Assembly: GCA_030549495.1 (NCBI GenBank)
Contig: JAUIRK010000855.1
Coordinates: forward strand, 2,475,501 to 2,539,500
DNA length: 64,000 nt
From: Nectonema munidae
Taxonomy: Eukaryota; Nematomorpha; Nectonematoida; Nectonematidae
Reading direction: 5' to 3'
Part shown: one piece after another, positions 26,961 to 39,806 of the stretch
Position numbering within the stretch: position 1 is the first letter of the stretch
How the letters are laid out: every line of letters begins with the position of its first letter
The notes under the pieces: generated by a model
The model's database searches: none
Told to the model about the DNA's origin: nothing
What the model saw: only the letters and a program-made list of their open reading frames with translations
Made by a program: the position numbers and the translations under genes

Positions 26961-29900
26961 AATAACATGATGAATAATAATATATTTCAATAAATAGATA
27001 AATCAATCACACTTTTCACATCATAAGACAATTTTCCTTTGTGTGATAATTATTTTTTATTATTTTTGTTGAGATGCGATTTGTTTTTTGTAGGATTATT
27101 ATATGTATAAGGCTTGCTGATAGCACACAGCATTCTCATACATATTGGAAATATGGATTTATATTATACCTTAATTAGAGTTTCTTTCCTACTTCAAGAT
27201 ATTTGGAATTACTAGGATTTTGCCGATTTACTAAATTTTATTCGATTGTTTAAAAAGTAAAATTTTTTTTTTAACAATTTTTTCTATTTTTTTTTTACAA
27301 AAACAACGCAAATAAACATTTCTAAAATTTCAGCATAAAAAATAGTTTCCTTACTTGCTGAAGCAAAGATTTTTAATTTTATATACGAAGCATTTTGAAG
27401 GATATAAAATATTTCATATAAACAAACTTTAAATTGTTTAAGACTAATTAGCGCAATTAAATTTCGTGAAATCAACTTCTTCTAGAAAAATTCTTACTCT
27501 GTAGTAAGAAGATTTTATCAATTGTGAGTGAGGGATTCGTCTACGTAGTTATGTAGGTAATAGCTACATATAAGTATATAAGAAATATATATATATATCG
27601 TTATAAATGCATTCTACTCTAAGAATGGCTGCCTATAGGAACATTAACTTTCATAATTCGGATTTCTTCGTTCACTGATAATTTTTTGTTGGATTCCGAG
27701 TTTTAAAAATAAATCAGTTTTAATTAGGATTTAGATCTATACTTGGATCCACCTTTTTTGAGTTGAATTCACTTGAAAGAATTTACTACATTATATTCAT
27801 TCACAGAAGCAGTCTTTAACAAAAATTATGGTACAAAAGTTTTGCTTGATCAAATATTATTATATACATGTCCATTTTAACTAAGCCTGGATGTGTGAAA
27901 TGTTAGTTTATCATTTTAAAAGTGAATTTTAGAATATACACGGATATTTAGGAAGGGGTTGATTTAAGCTCATTCAGTAGATTTAACAAAAAAAGACGAA
28001 AATTAAAAATTTTTAACATCAAATGGATGTGAAATATGTTAGTATTTTGAAAAAATATTATTTTAAATTGTAAATGGCATGAAAAAAGTCTATTCAAGTC
28101 AAATTATCTAAAAAAAACCGCTAAATTTAGAGTTTTTTTTTACAAAACTTCAAAAAAAATTCAGATACTTTATCATCATAAAAAGTTTGAGACGCAAATA
28201 TCCTGAATAGAGTGATTGATTTTATTGGAATCAGCTCCAAAATATGGATTCCAGTTTGATTTAACTTAAAAGTCATGCTCAACTTAACATTTAAGTCCAA
28301 ATGTTAATTAATTAATTATTAATTAATTAAGTTAAAACAATTCTACGATGTTTTTAGTTATGAGATGTATTCAAATATTTACACACTTTTAATAAAATTG
28401 AATTATGTTTGCTATTTTGACATAACTTATGGTTTTCATGTATACTTAGAAAGATATAAGTTTTGGAAAAACATAAGCTCTGTATCAAGATATTCTAAAC
28501 TTCTTCTAAGTGAATAGAAGTCTTATTTTCCCAATTAAAGCAAAGCCAATTATGATTGGCAGAAATTCGACTTTTGAACTGACATATACTTAGATTTCAT
28601 TATTAGGGGGGGGGGGGGTAAAAAAGAAGGAAAAAGATTAATTGTGCTTATCCTATGGAGCTGTTTTAAATTTGTGACCAAAAATGGTACATTTTAACTT
28701 TTTTCGATTCTATTTGATCTTTTTTTGATTCCATTTTTTTTATATTTTTTTAACTTTTTTTTAGTTTTTTGTTCTTCGATCTTTTTTTTTATTTTTTTGA
28801 ATTTTTATTTAAATTCTTTTTTTCAATTCACTTAAAAAAACTAAAATAGAATGGAAAAAAGATAAAATAGAGTTGAAAAAAGGTGAAAGAAGAATAAAAA
28901 AATAGTAAATTTAGAAAATATTCAACTATATATATAACAGCGAAAGCACGAGCCTTGCCTTGCTTCCAATTTCAAATCTTATTTTAAAGCTTTTGTGAAT
29001 ATACTTCAAATCAAAAACTTTTCGTGGAAGTTAAATTTTCACGATTTGTTAGTTAAAATAACGGCATTTTTGTCTTTCTTTCGCGAGCAATCATATATTT
29101 TCCAAATTATCATATTCAGATGTTATACTTATTTTCCCTACAAGAGTTTTCGATTAATATATTTTCACGAAAAAAGGAATATCCCCAAATTTCATGATTT
29201 AATGTATATATGTACTATATCGTATATGTCAGAAATAAATGAAGAATGAAAGTATATTCAGCACATTGCTATTCCCAAAATTAAAAATAGTTTCCTGAAT
29301 GTTCATGGAATGTATAATTGGATGAATGATGGGACAACGTTGTTTCAAAGTTTCGCTTCAATATTTATTAAAAAGGGCTTCCTCCCTTAATATGTCTGAT
29401 GTCTGTAATGCAATAATAACGAATGAATTTGCTATATTGAATTCCAAATTTTATTCGTATGTGTGTGCTTGTGTGTGTGTGCGCGTTTGTAATATATATA
29501 TATATATAAATTAAGTTGTTCAATATTGATATACTCAATCAAGCAAAACAACTTTTCGACACAATTATAAATACTAACTGATGTAGAGAAGTTTATGAAA
29601 ATCGATATCACACTTTATTTTATTGATGAAAAATGAAATTTTAAATTTGCGTCTAATCTTACTCCACACTTTAGCGTGAACGGACACTTGCAATATTCCG
29701 TTTAACAAAATTTTAAAGTGTATCAAAATTTTGGGTATAAGGTATGTTGTTTTGACTAATTAAATAATTAATTAGCTAATTATTAAGATATGTGAGGAAA
29801 AATGCCAGTTGTGCCAAATTAATGATTAACATCAAATCTAATTTATTTGAAAATGATTTCCTCTAAACTCCTACAATATAATTTCGCGCTCTCTGAATAT

Positions 29901-32190
29901 AAAAGTCGGTTTTTTAGAAAGTAGAGGAATATTGTACGAAATTTGATGCAAGAAAAGTGTAAATGAATTATTGATTTTGTTTGAGTTGAGGCAATGGCAT
30001 AGAAGTATTGATTGCTTCAAATTGAAATATTTATATAAAAAAATATTAGCATATAAATGATTTTTCTTTTTTGAAAATTTACCCAAAATTCTAGGAAATA
30101 ATTATTTTAGTTTATATTTTGTTAGCCATTTTAACTAAGAAAGACGATTAACATAAATATTATTGATCTTTAATAAAAAAAGTAAATTTCAAATTAGTAT
30201 TCTACAAATAGTAAATAATATTGATTTAACAAAACAGAAAATATCTGAGAAATTTTTTAAAAAATTGAATTTTGGAAAAATGAAAAGTTTCAGATTTTCA
30301 CTAAGGAGGATTTAAAGCTTGAACTAAAAAATGTTAGAGTAAAAAATGATTTTAATAATTTTTGTCTAATTTAATATAATTTTAAATTCACATATCTATC
30401 CAAAATCCCAAATTCAAACCACGAAAAAAATGGAAAAAAAGTATCACACTTTGCTAAAATGGATGAGATATTTTTTAGATTCAGCAGGAAAAACATTCTG
30501 TAATTTTTATTTTCAAGTATTTTTCACTAAAAAGCCTGAATAATATTTTTACACTTATAAATATATAACCTAATTTTCTTTCTTTAATTGAAACTATATA
30601 AACATTTCGTTTTCGTAGAAAAATTCACTTTCAAATAAAAAAGTTTTTTTTTGATTTTTCACATATTTTCTTCAAATTCATTTTTAGTCAACTTGAAATA
30701 CAAAATGTGACATTATATTTAAAAAAACATTGGGTTTTTCTGATTGATTACTTATCTCTATCTTTCAATTTTATTAAAAATTATTTTGGAAATAGAAAAA
30801 TAAGTTATTCTAAAAAAATTTGAAAAAACAAATAAAATTTAAGCAAATTATCGTTAATTTCCAAACGCAATGCGCTCAAAATAAATTAAAAAATTTTTAT
30901 TCTACCGTTTTAAGAGCATACACCCCTAATGCTGTAGTTCCTTAATGGTGTCCGACGGCACATAGGGGTTTCGTCCAATTCTTTGAATATGTCGCCAAGT
31001 TTATTGTTATTATATCACCCGTATCACTCTTTTTATTGATTTAAAATATTTTTTTTGCCTTAAAAATTTTTAATTTAACTACTTTTTTATAAAAAAAATG
31101 TTTACTTTGTAAATAGTTTTTAACTTTCTCACAATTTTGCCAAATTAAACTAAAATCTAAGAAATTTGAGTTAATCTAACTATGTCAAAATAGATGAAAT
31201 TTTTTTGCCTTCTCAACTTTTACATTTGTATATTTTACATATTATATTTGTAAAAATATATTGTATATTGTATGGAATTAATTTTCAGCAGAAATATTAG
31301 ATTTTAACTTATGCGTTCCGGAAAGTTTTCAAAATTTTCTACAAATGTGTCAAAGTATAAATTGCCCTAATTAAAAATGTTTCTGTAAACACATGGGAGA
31401 TATTTTTATATCTAGGTAGAAGGAAGCAGCTAGAGGGCATTGACCCCCTCCCTCCTATTAGATAAGCTTATGTTAAACATTTTGAATTGTTTAATTAAAT
31501 TTCTAATAATTTTAAACTTCAATTGAAAAACAATATTTACCTCCACCTTCAAAGATTTCTGATACCGCCATTGTCTACGTACATACTGAGATTGGAGTGT
31601 AATAATGATCTGTCTATCTTGTCCACTCTGTCTATGTCTAATAAACGTCTTCTAACGATTTTTCCTCATGCTGCAATAATAATAATAATAATTAATTTGT
31701 GGAGAACCTTGCTCGTGTCCTCATTTGTCGGTGAAGAATTTTTTGTGACTTTTAATTTAGAGGAAAAGAGGAGATTAATCAAGCGAAATTAATTTTTTAA
31801 GTCAAATAATTAAGAAATACTTCATTATGAAGTATTCCTTGATCAATAATACTCTTATATTTGATTGACACAATTTTCAGCCAATCAAAACACGACATAT
31901 ACTTAGTCTTGAAGAAAAGGATTAATGATTTTCTCAATTTTAAAAAACGTAAGCATTCTTCTCTTCGCATTAATTACGACTTAACTATCATCAACATTGG
32001 TATCGTAAGTCTTTAAATTTCTTTGCTTATTAACGGAAAAAACAAACATATGTGCTTAATAAAGACATATCAAATTAGCAACATTTTGGCATTAATATGT
32101 ACACTGATTATCTGTGCGCTTATCATTTGAATTGAATATTTAAAAATGCCTCATTTTTTTGAATTCACCAAAATTTTTTAAAGTTTTAGA
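26961..32190. other. Intergenic, no gene recognised
   Basis: AT-rich DNA with a G run at about 28608-28618, a T-rich low-complexity block around 28690-28820 followed by a complementary-looking A-rich block to 28900, and a GT-rich stretch near 29460-29485. No protein similarity was seen. Confidence 0.6.
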
Positions 32191-32200
32191 TGTCAAAAGA

Positions 32201-32392
32201 AAATTGAAAACGTTGAATAAATCTTTTATTTAACAAAATACTAGCAATAATATTTCGGTCACTATGACCTTCTTCAGATATATATGACGTTTTACTCTTT
32301 TTTACGTCATATATATCTGAAGAAGGTCATAGTGACCGAAATATTATTGCTAGTATTTGGTTAAATAAAAGATTTATTCAACGTTTTCAATT
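32201..32392. repeat. Near-perfect inverted repeat, probable Penelope-like terminus
   Basis: The left arm (32201-32290) and right arm (32304-32392) are almost exact reverse complements around a loop of about 13 bases. Read on the + strand, the right arm contains CTGAAGA, a GGTCA/TGACC hairpin and GAAA, the order of the hammerhead ribozyme core, then ATA...TAT that could form stem III. Penelope-like retroelements are known to carry hammerhead motifs and inverted terminal fragments. A direct repeat, TCAAAAGAAAAT, lies on both sides (about 32193 and 32438) and may be the target duplication. A decayed Penelope-like RT lies at 47690. Stem I was not demonstrated. Confidence 0.7.
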
Positions 32393-32439
32393 TATTTTCT
32401 TTACAACTTTTATTTATGAAGACTCAGCGCCATTTTATC

Positions 32440-33200
32440 AAAAGAAAATATTTGAAAGTTGTCCAAATTTATAAATTTTTTTAATATTTTTATTGTCGGT
32501 ATTGCATTTATGAGAAGAAGAATATTGAATATTTTTCTCTTAAGATGGGGATCCAGCGATTAAGCTTAAAACAGATACCGATTGCCTCAATGCCAAAAGC
32601 ATTTACATTTACAGACATCGCTTGACCATCATCAAATCAAAATGAAAGATCTAGTAAGATTGAGAGATTATTTTAGACAAAAAAAATTAATCAAAAAAAT
32701 GCCACATTTTGGCGAATTATTTGTAAAAAATTTTGCACTCTCTTTGGTAATATTTCGCTTTGCCGAACTATTTAGATTAGTGGGTTCTCTAAATTTTTTA
32801 AGATTATAACTTATATTATGTCCAAAATTGGGCATATTTTTGTCTTTTTAAAATCCTCCTCTAGATAAACAATTTTGAGTAGGTGCAAATTTTGTTTAAA
32901 AGAAAAGAAAATTCATATTGAAATGAGAGCATCAAAATTTACTAATTGTTTTGTAACATTTTAAACAAATTTTACTCGTAATAAATAGTCTGCTGGAATT
33001 TCAATTAATCTTGCAATGGAACATATACAGTAAGGTCCAATTAAGGTCCACTAATAATAATTATTGTGTTTTCCAATTTGCCTTGTTTGCTAAAATTTTT
33101 TATAAATGAAAATCCAGATGACTGCTGTAAATTGAAAATTTTTAGTTAGCGTCAAAACATATTTAATATTTTACTCTAACTAAATACAAACAAAAAATTT
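32440..33200. other. Spacer, no gene recognised
   Basis: A short open frame at 32582-32809 has no similarity I recognise; the rest is AT-rich. Confidence 0.5.
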
Positions 33201-33239
33201 TGATCTTTTAAAAACAAAACATTTCAAAAAATTGTCAAT

Positions 33240-35760
33240 CTCAGAATCATTTGTATCGACGCATTGACAGATTTGGGGTTTTGCATGTGTTTGCACGAAG
33301 CCATTTACAGAATACTGAAGATGAGAGATGATTTTATTTGAACAACTGCATCTCGAAACATTCGCTTTGGCTAAACATGTGTGCACCCACGTTCATATAA
33401 GCAGGATTGAGTAGCGAACGATTTTTATCCATGTAAGACTTACAAATGGCAGTTTGAAGATGTGCCTTTAATATGTGTTTTTCTAAGCATTCATAAATTG
33501 GTAGAATCGTTCGTAGTTCAGGGGCCGATTTCAGGTTGGGGTTCCCCCATTTTAGAAGTGCAGACTTTGTTCCTGAGATCTGTCATGTTTATTCCTTGAG
33601 GAAATCCATAACAAGCAGCAATGACTATTCCCGCTTCAGTAACCACATGATCAATAAGTTCTTTTACACAACCCAATTTCCTCAAAGTAGGTTTAGATTT
33701 GACGACTTTCAGGGCTTTAGCTCTTCCAGTACGTTTATTTGATTGACAAAATTTTCTGCCAATTAAAATACGCCTTATATTTAGTCTTGAAGAAAAGGAA
33801 TTCAAGAAATGGTTTTGCCTTAAGGCAAGGTAGCAGACAATGTGTCCTCAAGAATGTCGACATACTCTTCTACGCTAGCATTTGTGTTTGTGGAGAATCT
33901 TGAGTGATTTGCCGATTACAGTGGATCAATTTTTGGAAGCCTTTTCCAAGAGGACAAGCTTACTGCGGAATAATGACGTCTACCTTGTCATGTGTTGTTT
34001 TTTAAGTCAGTTCCATCCTGAACTTTTTCATTCCTCACTCCTATGGGAACTGGATTTGATCCGGTGACCACGAGTCTGGGGATGTGATGGAAGCTTTCAA
34101 TGGAACTGATGCTTTCGAGAAGCTTCTTTTCCTGCTCGCAATTTCTGAATGCTTTTTTCTGCATTTCTCATTATACTTATAAACTACGAAGTAATTCAGC
34201 CCAAAAAATATGCCATTCTTCTATCACAAATGTGCCTGAAGGTTTCGATAAACGAGATGGTATTTCTACCAGCCAATTTAACCTTAATGTAGATTTTGAA
34301 GATGTTAGAGTCATATCATAAGTGTTTTCATCCAATAGAGGTGAAGGAATTGCTGCTAGACCCAGGCAAAACATCATTCATATCTATATGTGGAGTATTT
34401 TCTGTACGCACACGAAAAAATGAGTAATGTGTCAAAAATTGTAACATTGTGAATTTTTATCGCGGATTTGGCCAACAATACAACATATGGCTTCAGTGCT
34501 TTGCTGAAAGAAGTGACGCATGCACCAAGGAAAGCTGTCATAATCGTAGTGCCAAGTTTTATAGACTGGTCAAGATTAGATGTGGCTCTGTAAACTTGCC
34601 CTGTTACAACATTGACTAGACCTTCTAGATGTCTTTGTGAATGCAGAGGATATAAGCATTCAGCCAGTTTATCTCGAATTTTCAATCTGTCAAGTCCATC
34701 TTTGTTGATTAGGGAAGCACCTTCTTCTTTGTACGTAAGTACATATGTGAAGACCGCTAAGGAGTAGATGGTTACAAGGTGATGCCAATGATGTTATTTG
34801 CCCAAGACCCTATCTCGTGATGATAGTTTCAATATACTGATCAGACCATATAAGTAAATATGGCTCATATATAACTTACCTGTTTCTCGGTTGGAGTCTC
34901 ATGATATGATGTCTGTCCATGCATAAAATCCTTTTGGACAGACTCTAAGAGCTATCCATAGATCGTAAAAATACACTCTATATCAGGGATGTCCAACTAA
35001 AACAAGCAGTGGGCCATTTAGAAAAGTTATTGGACACGGTCGGGCCGCACCTATTTAAAAAAATAACAATAATTTTTTTATAAAATATTTATCAGAAACT
35101 TTTTTATCCTGATTACTGATTATCACAATTTTTATGAAAATTAAACATAAAATGAGTAGTTAATTGAAAGAGTTATTTTTATTTATAAAAGCTGTCTCTC
35201 ACTTTTACAAATAATTCAAATTTGTTGAAATTTTTATAAACTAATATCTATATAATTTAACATCAACCTTATCTCATTTTCTTAGAGGACACCCCTGCTC
35301 TATATACTTGGCATAGTTAAAGTGACTAGAATCAAAGAGATACTTAATCCTGGCTGGCCAATAAATGCATTGACCTGTCCACTCCGTCTTTTGCTCTTCT
35401 GTTTTATCTTTGCTTTCAATTCAAGTTCTTTCATTAGGTCAGCATGGCAATTCTCTTTGTTGAATGAATACCCATCGTAAGAACTCTTCATACCGAAAAG
35501 CACGCACATTTTGAGGATACTTTGTTTCGGACAATGTTTCCATAACTCCTCCAAATCTCTGCTTCCATGAAATTCTGCAATCCAGTCTCGACCTTGAAAA
35601 TCCTAATTGCTCCTATGAAGCCAATCATAGAGTACATTCCTCCCAGACGTGTAATCAGGCTAATAAAAAGATCATTGTATTGCTGACCAACTGCATTGCT
35701 AAGCCTAGTCGCTCCAGCAAATGCCATGTCAACTAAAGGTAGGCTTTTGTGTTTCATCTG
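33240..35760 (-). pseudogene. Decayed gene of a widespread PIN/FEN nuclease-like family
   Basis: Minus-strand fragments in several frames follow, in order, an uncharacterised multi-copy protein family that I recall from fishes and invertebrates. They are LPLVDMAFAGATRLSNAVGQ and LGGMYSMIGFIGAIRIFKVE (35757-35488), then KIRDKLAECLYPLHSQRHLE and NLDQSIKLGTTIMTAFLGA (34685-34374). Next come CLGLAAIPSPLLDENTYDM and KPSGTFVI, a VTEAGIVIAACYGFPQG block (33805-33518), and a Cys-rich C-terminus near 33380-33240. In intact relatives the spacing of acidic motifs and a GCDT-like motif suggests a PIN/FEN nuclease fold; that is inference. This copy has many frame changes and is split by a hAT MITE at 34984-35297. 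It may be a mobile-element gene or a host family. Confidence 0.65.
34984..35297. mobile_element. hAT-type MITE (314 bp) inside the pseudogene
   Basis: It begins CAGGGATGTCCAACTAAAA and ends as the inverse of CAGGGGTGTCCTCTAAG. It is flanked by an exact 8-bp duplication, CTCTATAT, at 34976-34983 and 35298-35305. The 8-bp TSD and CAGGG(A/G)TGTCC termini are hAT features, and an internal CGGGCCGCA stretch is typical of such MITEs. It has no coding capacity. It interrupts the nuclease-like pseudogene, so it inserted later than that gene arrived. Confidence 0.9.
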
Positions 35761-35899
35761 ATTAAATGACCTTGACTTCTCACAAGTCTGATATTGCGTC
35801 CTTCAAATTCAGATGTATTTGGTTTTTTTGCTACACCTTTGAAGAACTCAAAGTCGATGTCATCTCCACGATTTTAAACATCAAATTTGGATTTAGATT

Positions 35900-36125
35900 T
35901 TAGCTAAAATTTTGATCTAATTTCACAACTATATAAGTCAGCTAGAAGTAGTGAAATTAGGTTTTACCATTTTTATAGTAATCAATGTACGTAAATTGAG
36001 ATGTTTTACTCATTTTTTGAATAAATAAATATTTACACTATTTTTCTGTTAAGGTCAGCATTACTAATATTTGGATAATATTTTAATAATATAGAAAACT
36101 CAAAAATCTTTAGTTTTTATTTTAA
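35900..36125 (+). repeat. MITE-like family A, copy 4 (left part)
   Basis: CTTTAGTTTTTATTTTAA, TTTTTCTGTTAAGGTCAGCA and ACTAATATTTGGATAATAT match copy 3. The match stops at about 36125 and resumes at about 37060, showing a later insertion. Confidence 0.6.
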
Positions 36126-36404
36126 TTTTTTTTTTTTTTTTTTTCCCCCTGTCGGGCTTTTGGCGCCCACACACCTGTCCGAATGGGGATTTGGCGCACG
36201 TGCATTTGGGCAAAATAAATTTTCCCAAACCAGATTTCTCCAAAAAGAGATTTTACACAAAAAACAATGACACAAAAGACATATTATATAAAAAAAAAAT
36301 ATAATATAATTTATAAAATATAAAAAAAATATTTAAAATATAAAAAATTTTTTTAGTTTTTTTTATAATATATAGAATATTTTTATTTTTTTGGGTGGTT
36401 AGAA

Positions 36405-36575
36405 CAGTTAGAATATTGTTAGTTTTAACGTTAGTGTTAGCATAGTTAGTATATTGTTAGTCTTCGAGTTGGTGTTAGTATAGTTAGAATATTGTTTTAA
36501 CGTTTGTGTTAGCATAGTTAGAATAATAGTTAGAATATTGTTAGTTTTAGAGTCGATGTTAGTATAGTATAGCAT
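36405..36575. repeat. Minisatellite, GTTAGAATATTG-type
   Basis: Three to four imperfect units of roughly 50 bases are built from GTTAGAATATTGTTAG, TTTTAACGTTAGTGTTAGCA and TAGTTAG. It lies inside the insertion at 36126-37058. Confidence 0.75.
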
Positions 36576-36865
36576 ATTTTCAAATCCAACCATAAAATGG
36601 AATATTGTGGGACAGTTTTTTGTGGGTCAGTAATTAGTTAGACACTTATCTTATAGCCTATAAAAATATAGCAAATTAGTTCTGAGTGAGCAAGAGTGAT
36701 TGATTACATAGATGCTTAATACTCAATGAACGAAGGTACGAATGCAGTTATAAGCGTAAAACTTGTGCTCTGTAGACGAATACATTTCATTGGTGGCACG
36801 TAAGGATTACAACATTGTGTTATAAATAGCGTAAGATAACATACGCATCTTTACCGTTTCTGGGC

Positions 36866-37046
36866 ATTTGGCCGAAAGATCAATTGTCTGTTCTGTTCTG
36901 TTCTGTTCGGCCAATCGTCTGTTCTGTCAAATGTCCGTTCGGTGAAATGTCTGTTCGGTCAAATGTACGTCGGCTAAATGTCCATTCGGTCAGATGTCTG
37001 TCGGCCAAATGTCTGTCGGCCAATTGTCTTACAGCTAAATGTCCGG
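36866..37046. repeat. Tandem repeat of a ~14-16 bp CGGCCAAATGTCTGTT unit
   Basis: About ten imperfect copies of (T)CGG(C/T)(C/A)AAATGTC(C/T)GTT follow a short TTCTG run. The unit is far more GC-rich than the surroundings. Arrays like this often sit next to the ends of non-autonomous DNA transposons. Confidence 0.85.
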
Positions 37047-37059
37047 GTACCCTTTCACC

Positions 37060-37250
37060 TTATTGAAAGTGGCTTTATTAATTAAAATAGCAAATTTACT
37101 CTTATTCTATAGTATTTTGATTACAAAGCATAGTAAAGTTCGGCATTGTTACAGTAACCATTTATAATAATAGTTACTGTAACAACTTTCTTTGTTTTCA
37201 GTGATAGTAATTCGGTAAATTAGTCTTGCAAGAAAAATTATTAATAAATA
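37060..37250 (+). repeat. MITE-like family A, copy 4 (right part)
   Basis: AAATAGCAAATTTACTC-like sequence, CTATAGTATTTTGATTAC and TTACAGTAACCATTTATAA through TTTTCAGTG correspond to 26790-26905 of copy 3. Confidence 0.55.
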
Positions 37251-39480
37251 AATATAAACATATGTGTAGTAATAAACGAAAATAAAAACTGCGGAAAGCT
37301 TAACTTACCTCTAAAGTCTAAAACTTATCGAACGGCGCCTGTAATGTTGTCGAGGCAAATTAGTGAAAAGTTGTTTTAATTTGAGGTTCTCTTGCTTAAA
37401 CTGAGAGGGTAGACTCAAAATTATGGTTTGTTTTCAAGAGTTTAGATTGCTTTCTATAATTATTATCAGTGAGACAAACTTAATCCAAAAATTATATGGC
37501 ATTAGCTTTAGCCAATCTTTTCAATCAAAAATTTTCAAAGTGTCAAAGAAAAGATAAACTTTTGCGTCTAATTTATGAGTCCTATGGATTAGTGGTAATT
37601 ATATTTGCAGCATATTATAAATCCTATTCGTGGAGAACCTTATAAATTAATTAAAAAAAAATCTAAAGTGAAGAACTTTATTATAATCCATTCTTATAAA
37701 TTATAGTTGCAGGCAACTTTTTTTTTTTATAAAAAAGCGAAACTAAAAAAAGTGAATGATTTAAGTAAAGCGTATGATAAAGTAAAAATTTTGGCATAAT
37801 AGCAAATTTGAAAATTCCTTGAAAAAATTAATGCACTCTGATTGGTTTGTCATAAATATAGTCAATTATGTGACAAAAGTCGTCTTGCTATATGCCTAGA
37901 AGGAAAACCCCTTGAAGTCTTCCCATCCCAACCAGAACATTATCACATTCAGACGATTATCATTAAAAAAAAACTTTTTTTATTTTATACAAAGTTAAGT
38001 CATCAAAAAGAAAAATAAAATGGAAATGTTAAGCAAATTTTTGAACGTTAAGGATATTGGGATACGAGTTTTTTTTTATAATTTTTTTAATGCGGTGTGT
38101 GGCTTCTCTTGAAACTTTTTGCAGTTTGCGATCTTTTGGAATTCGATCTTTGGAAATCTATTTCCACTCCTTAATTTCACATTTACATTATTTATTCAAA
38201 AATGATGTGGTGATGATCTTCTAATCCGAAATAATCGGATAATTTGAGCAATCTAAATCAATAAGATTCATTGATTTTTTGTATGTTTTAAAAATATTTT
38301 TAATCAGACATTTCTCAATCTGACTTGATTATTGGTGTAACCGTAAGCGACTCCTCTATTACTTGACCTTTCCTAGGACATGTCCGCCCGGACAGAGGTT
38401 ATTTCTTTCGAGTTTAACGAGCACACTCGTATTACTTCTTTTTTGGATACCACGTTCTTAATTCTGTTTTTTTCATAATGAATCTTACTATTGCTGAATG
38501 TGCACCCTTTTGCCAAGGATTTAGCTTCCTTACAGTTTATCTACAAAACCTCGAAATATGGACAGATTTCATTAACTTCTTTTTTCTATCAATTGCTTAG
38601 CAATGGAGATTGCTTCTACTCGGCTTTTTCTGACATAAAACAGAAGCACATCGTCTCACCTTTCACGACTTTACGCTTTGTAAAACAACAAAAAATAAGA
38701 AGTAGTTTTTCTCTCATAATGTTTCAATGATTGTTCTTGCAATTTTATTATTCTATGATAGTTGTGGCGATTCCAAATGTCGCCTTTCTTCTTGAGTTTT
38801 TCAGAACTATTAAACTCATTTCCAATAATTTAGTATGACTTCTGTTCTCCATATCTTAAACGATCCAGGAACTCTATCCCATTTCTTTCTTCTTATAGTA
38901 TCTTCCACTTTCTTCGGTTGTTCTATCTTTTTTTCATCTCACTCAAATTTTTGTGAGGATTCAGTCCTAGCTTTTTTGCTTTCTACAAATTCTTCAAAAT
39001 ATTCAGAGTTTTTCAATTTCTAAGTCCTATAAATCTCTCATTCTTTTCCATCTTTTATAAATTTCTTTCCTTTCACAAAAATTATTATTAAAATGAAATG
39101 TTCTTCATTTTCTGTATTTGACACTTTCTCTTCCCATGTGCCCGTGTAAGTCCACTTTCAAAGCTAAAAGTTTTTATACTCCATATCCTTTTATCAGGTA
39201 TTTTTTTTAAAAAAATTATATCCAGGCTTTTTCTCCTCTTTCTTACAACACGTGTAGGGCGCGTAGGATTCATATGATCCAAATTAATCTATCATCTCCT
39301 CTCAATTTGATCTTCTCTAAGTTAAATAGTAAAAAATATCTAATATTATTAATACTAAAATATTGATTAACTATATTAATATAATTAAAAGTCCAAAAAT
39401 GGGAAATATACTGTAAATTTAATTTAGAAACAAAATCTTTGACAGATATGCCCGTTGAGGTGAAATAATTGTAACAAATA

Positions 39481-39806
39481 AAAAAATTGTAAAAACTGGG
39501 CACTTTATTGCTGATTTTGCTGACTAGTTGTTCCAAAATATTCCATTCAAATTAAATTTTCAAAGCAAATATATAAATGATAAAATATTCCCTAAAACTA
39601 AGAAATTCAATTAGGCAAACTTTTGTGTATTGTGAAGAAAATTGAATTTTGATTTGTACGAACATTTTAGCGGCAAAGTTTGCTGTGTGGTTAGAACACC
39701 CACTATTTTATCATTTATATACTTTGCTTTGAAAAAGGGAGTTTAATACTCTGAAACAACAAGTCAGCAAAATAAACAAAAAAGTGTCCAGTGTTTACAA
39801 TTTTTT
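39481..39806. mobile_element. Foldback/inverted-repeat element
   Basis: The arm 39481-39586 (from AAAAAATTGTAAAAACTGGG through TTTGCTGACTAGTTGTT to AAAGCAAATATATAAATGAT) pairs with the reverse complement of 39703-39806. The arms are about 85% alike by eye, with a spacer of about 115 bases. They may extend outward through TGTAAATTTAAT-like ends. No TSD was found. It is non-coding. Confidence 0.6.

Larger units (their letters stand above)
36126..37058. mobile_element. Unclassified insertion with subterminal tandem repeats
   Basis: This block separates the two halves of a family A copy. It starts with a poly-T run and a GC-rich segment (CTGTCGGGCTTTTGGCGCCC). Two tandem arrays follow, and it ends GCTAAATGTCCGGGTACCC. 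It has no coding capacity. I could not identify clear terminal repeats or a target duplication, so the edges are approximate. Confidence 0.45.
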
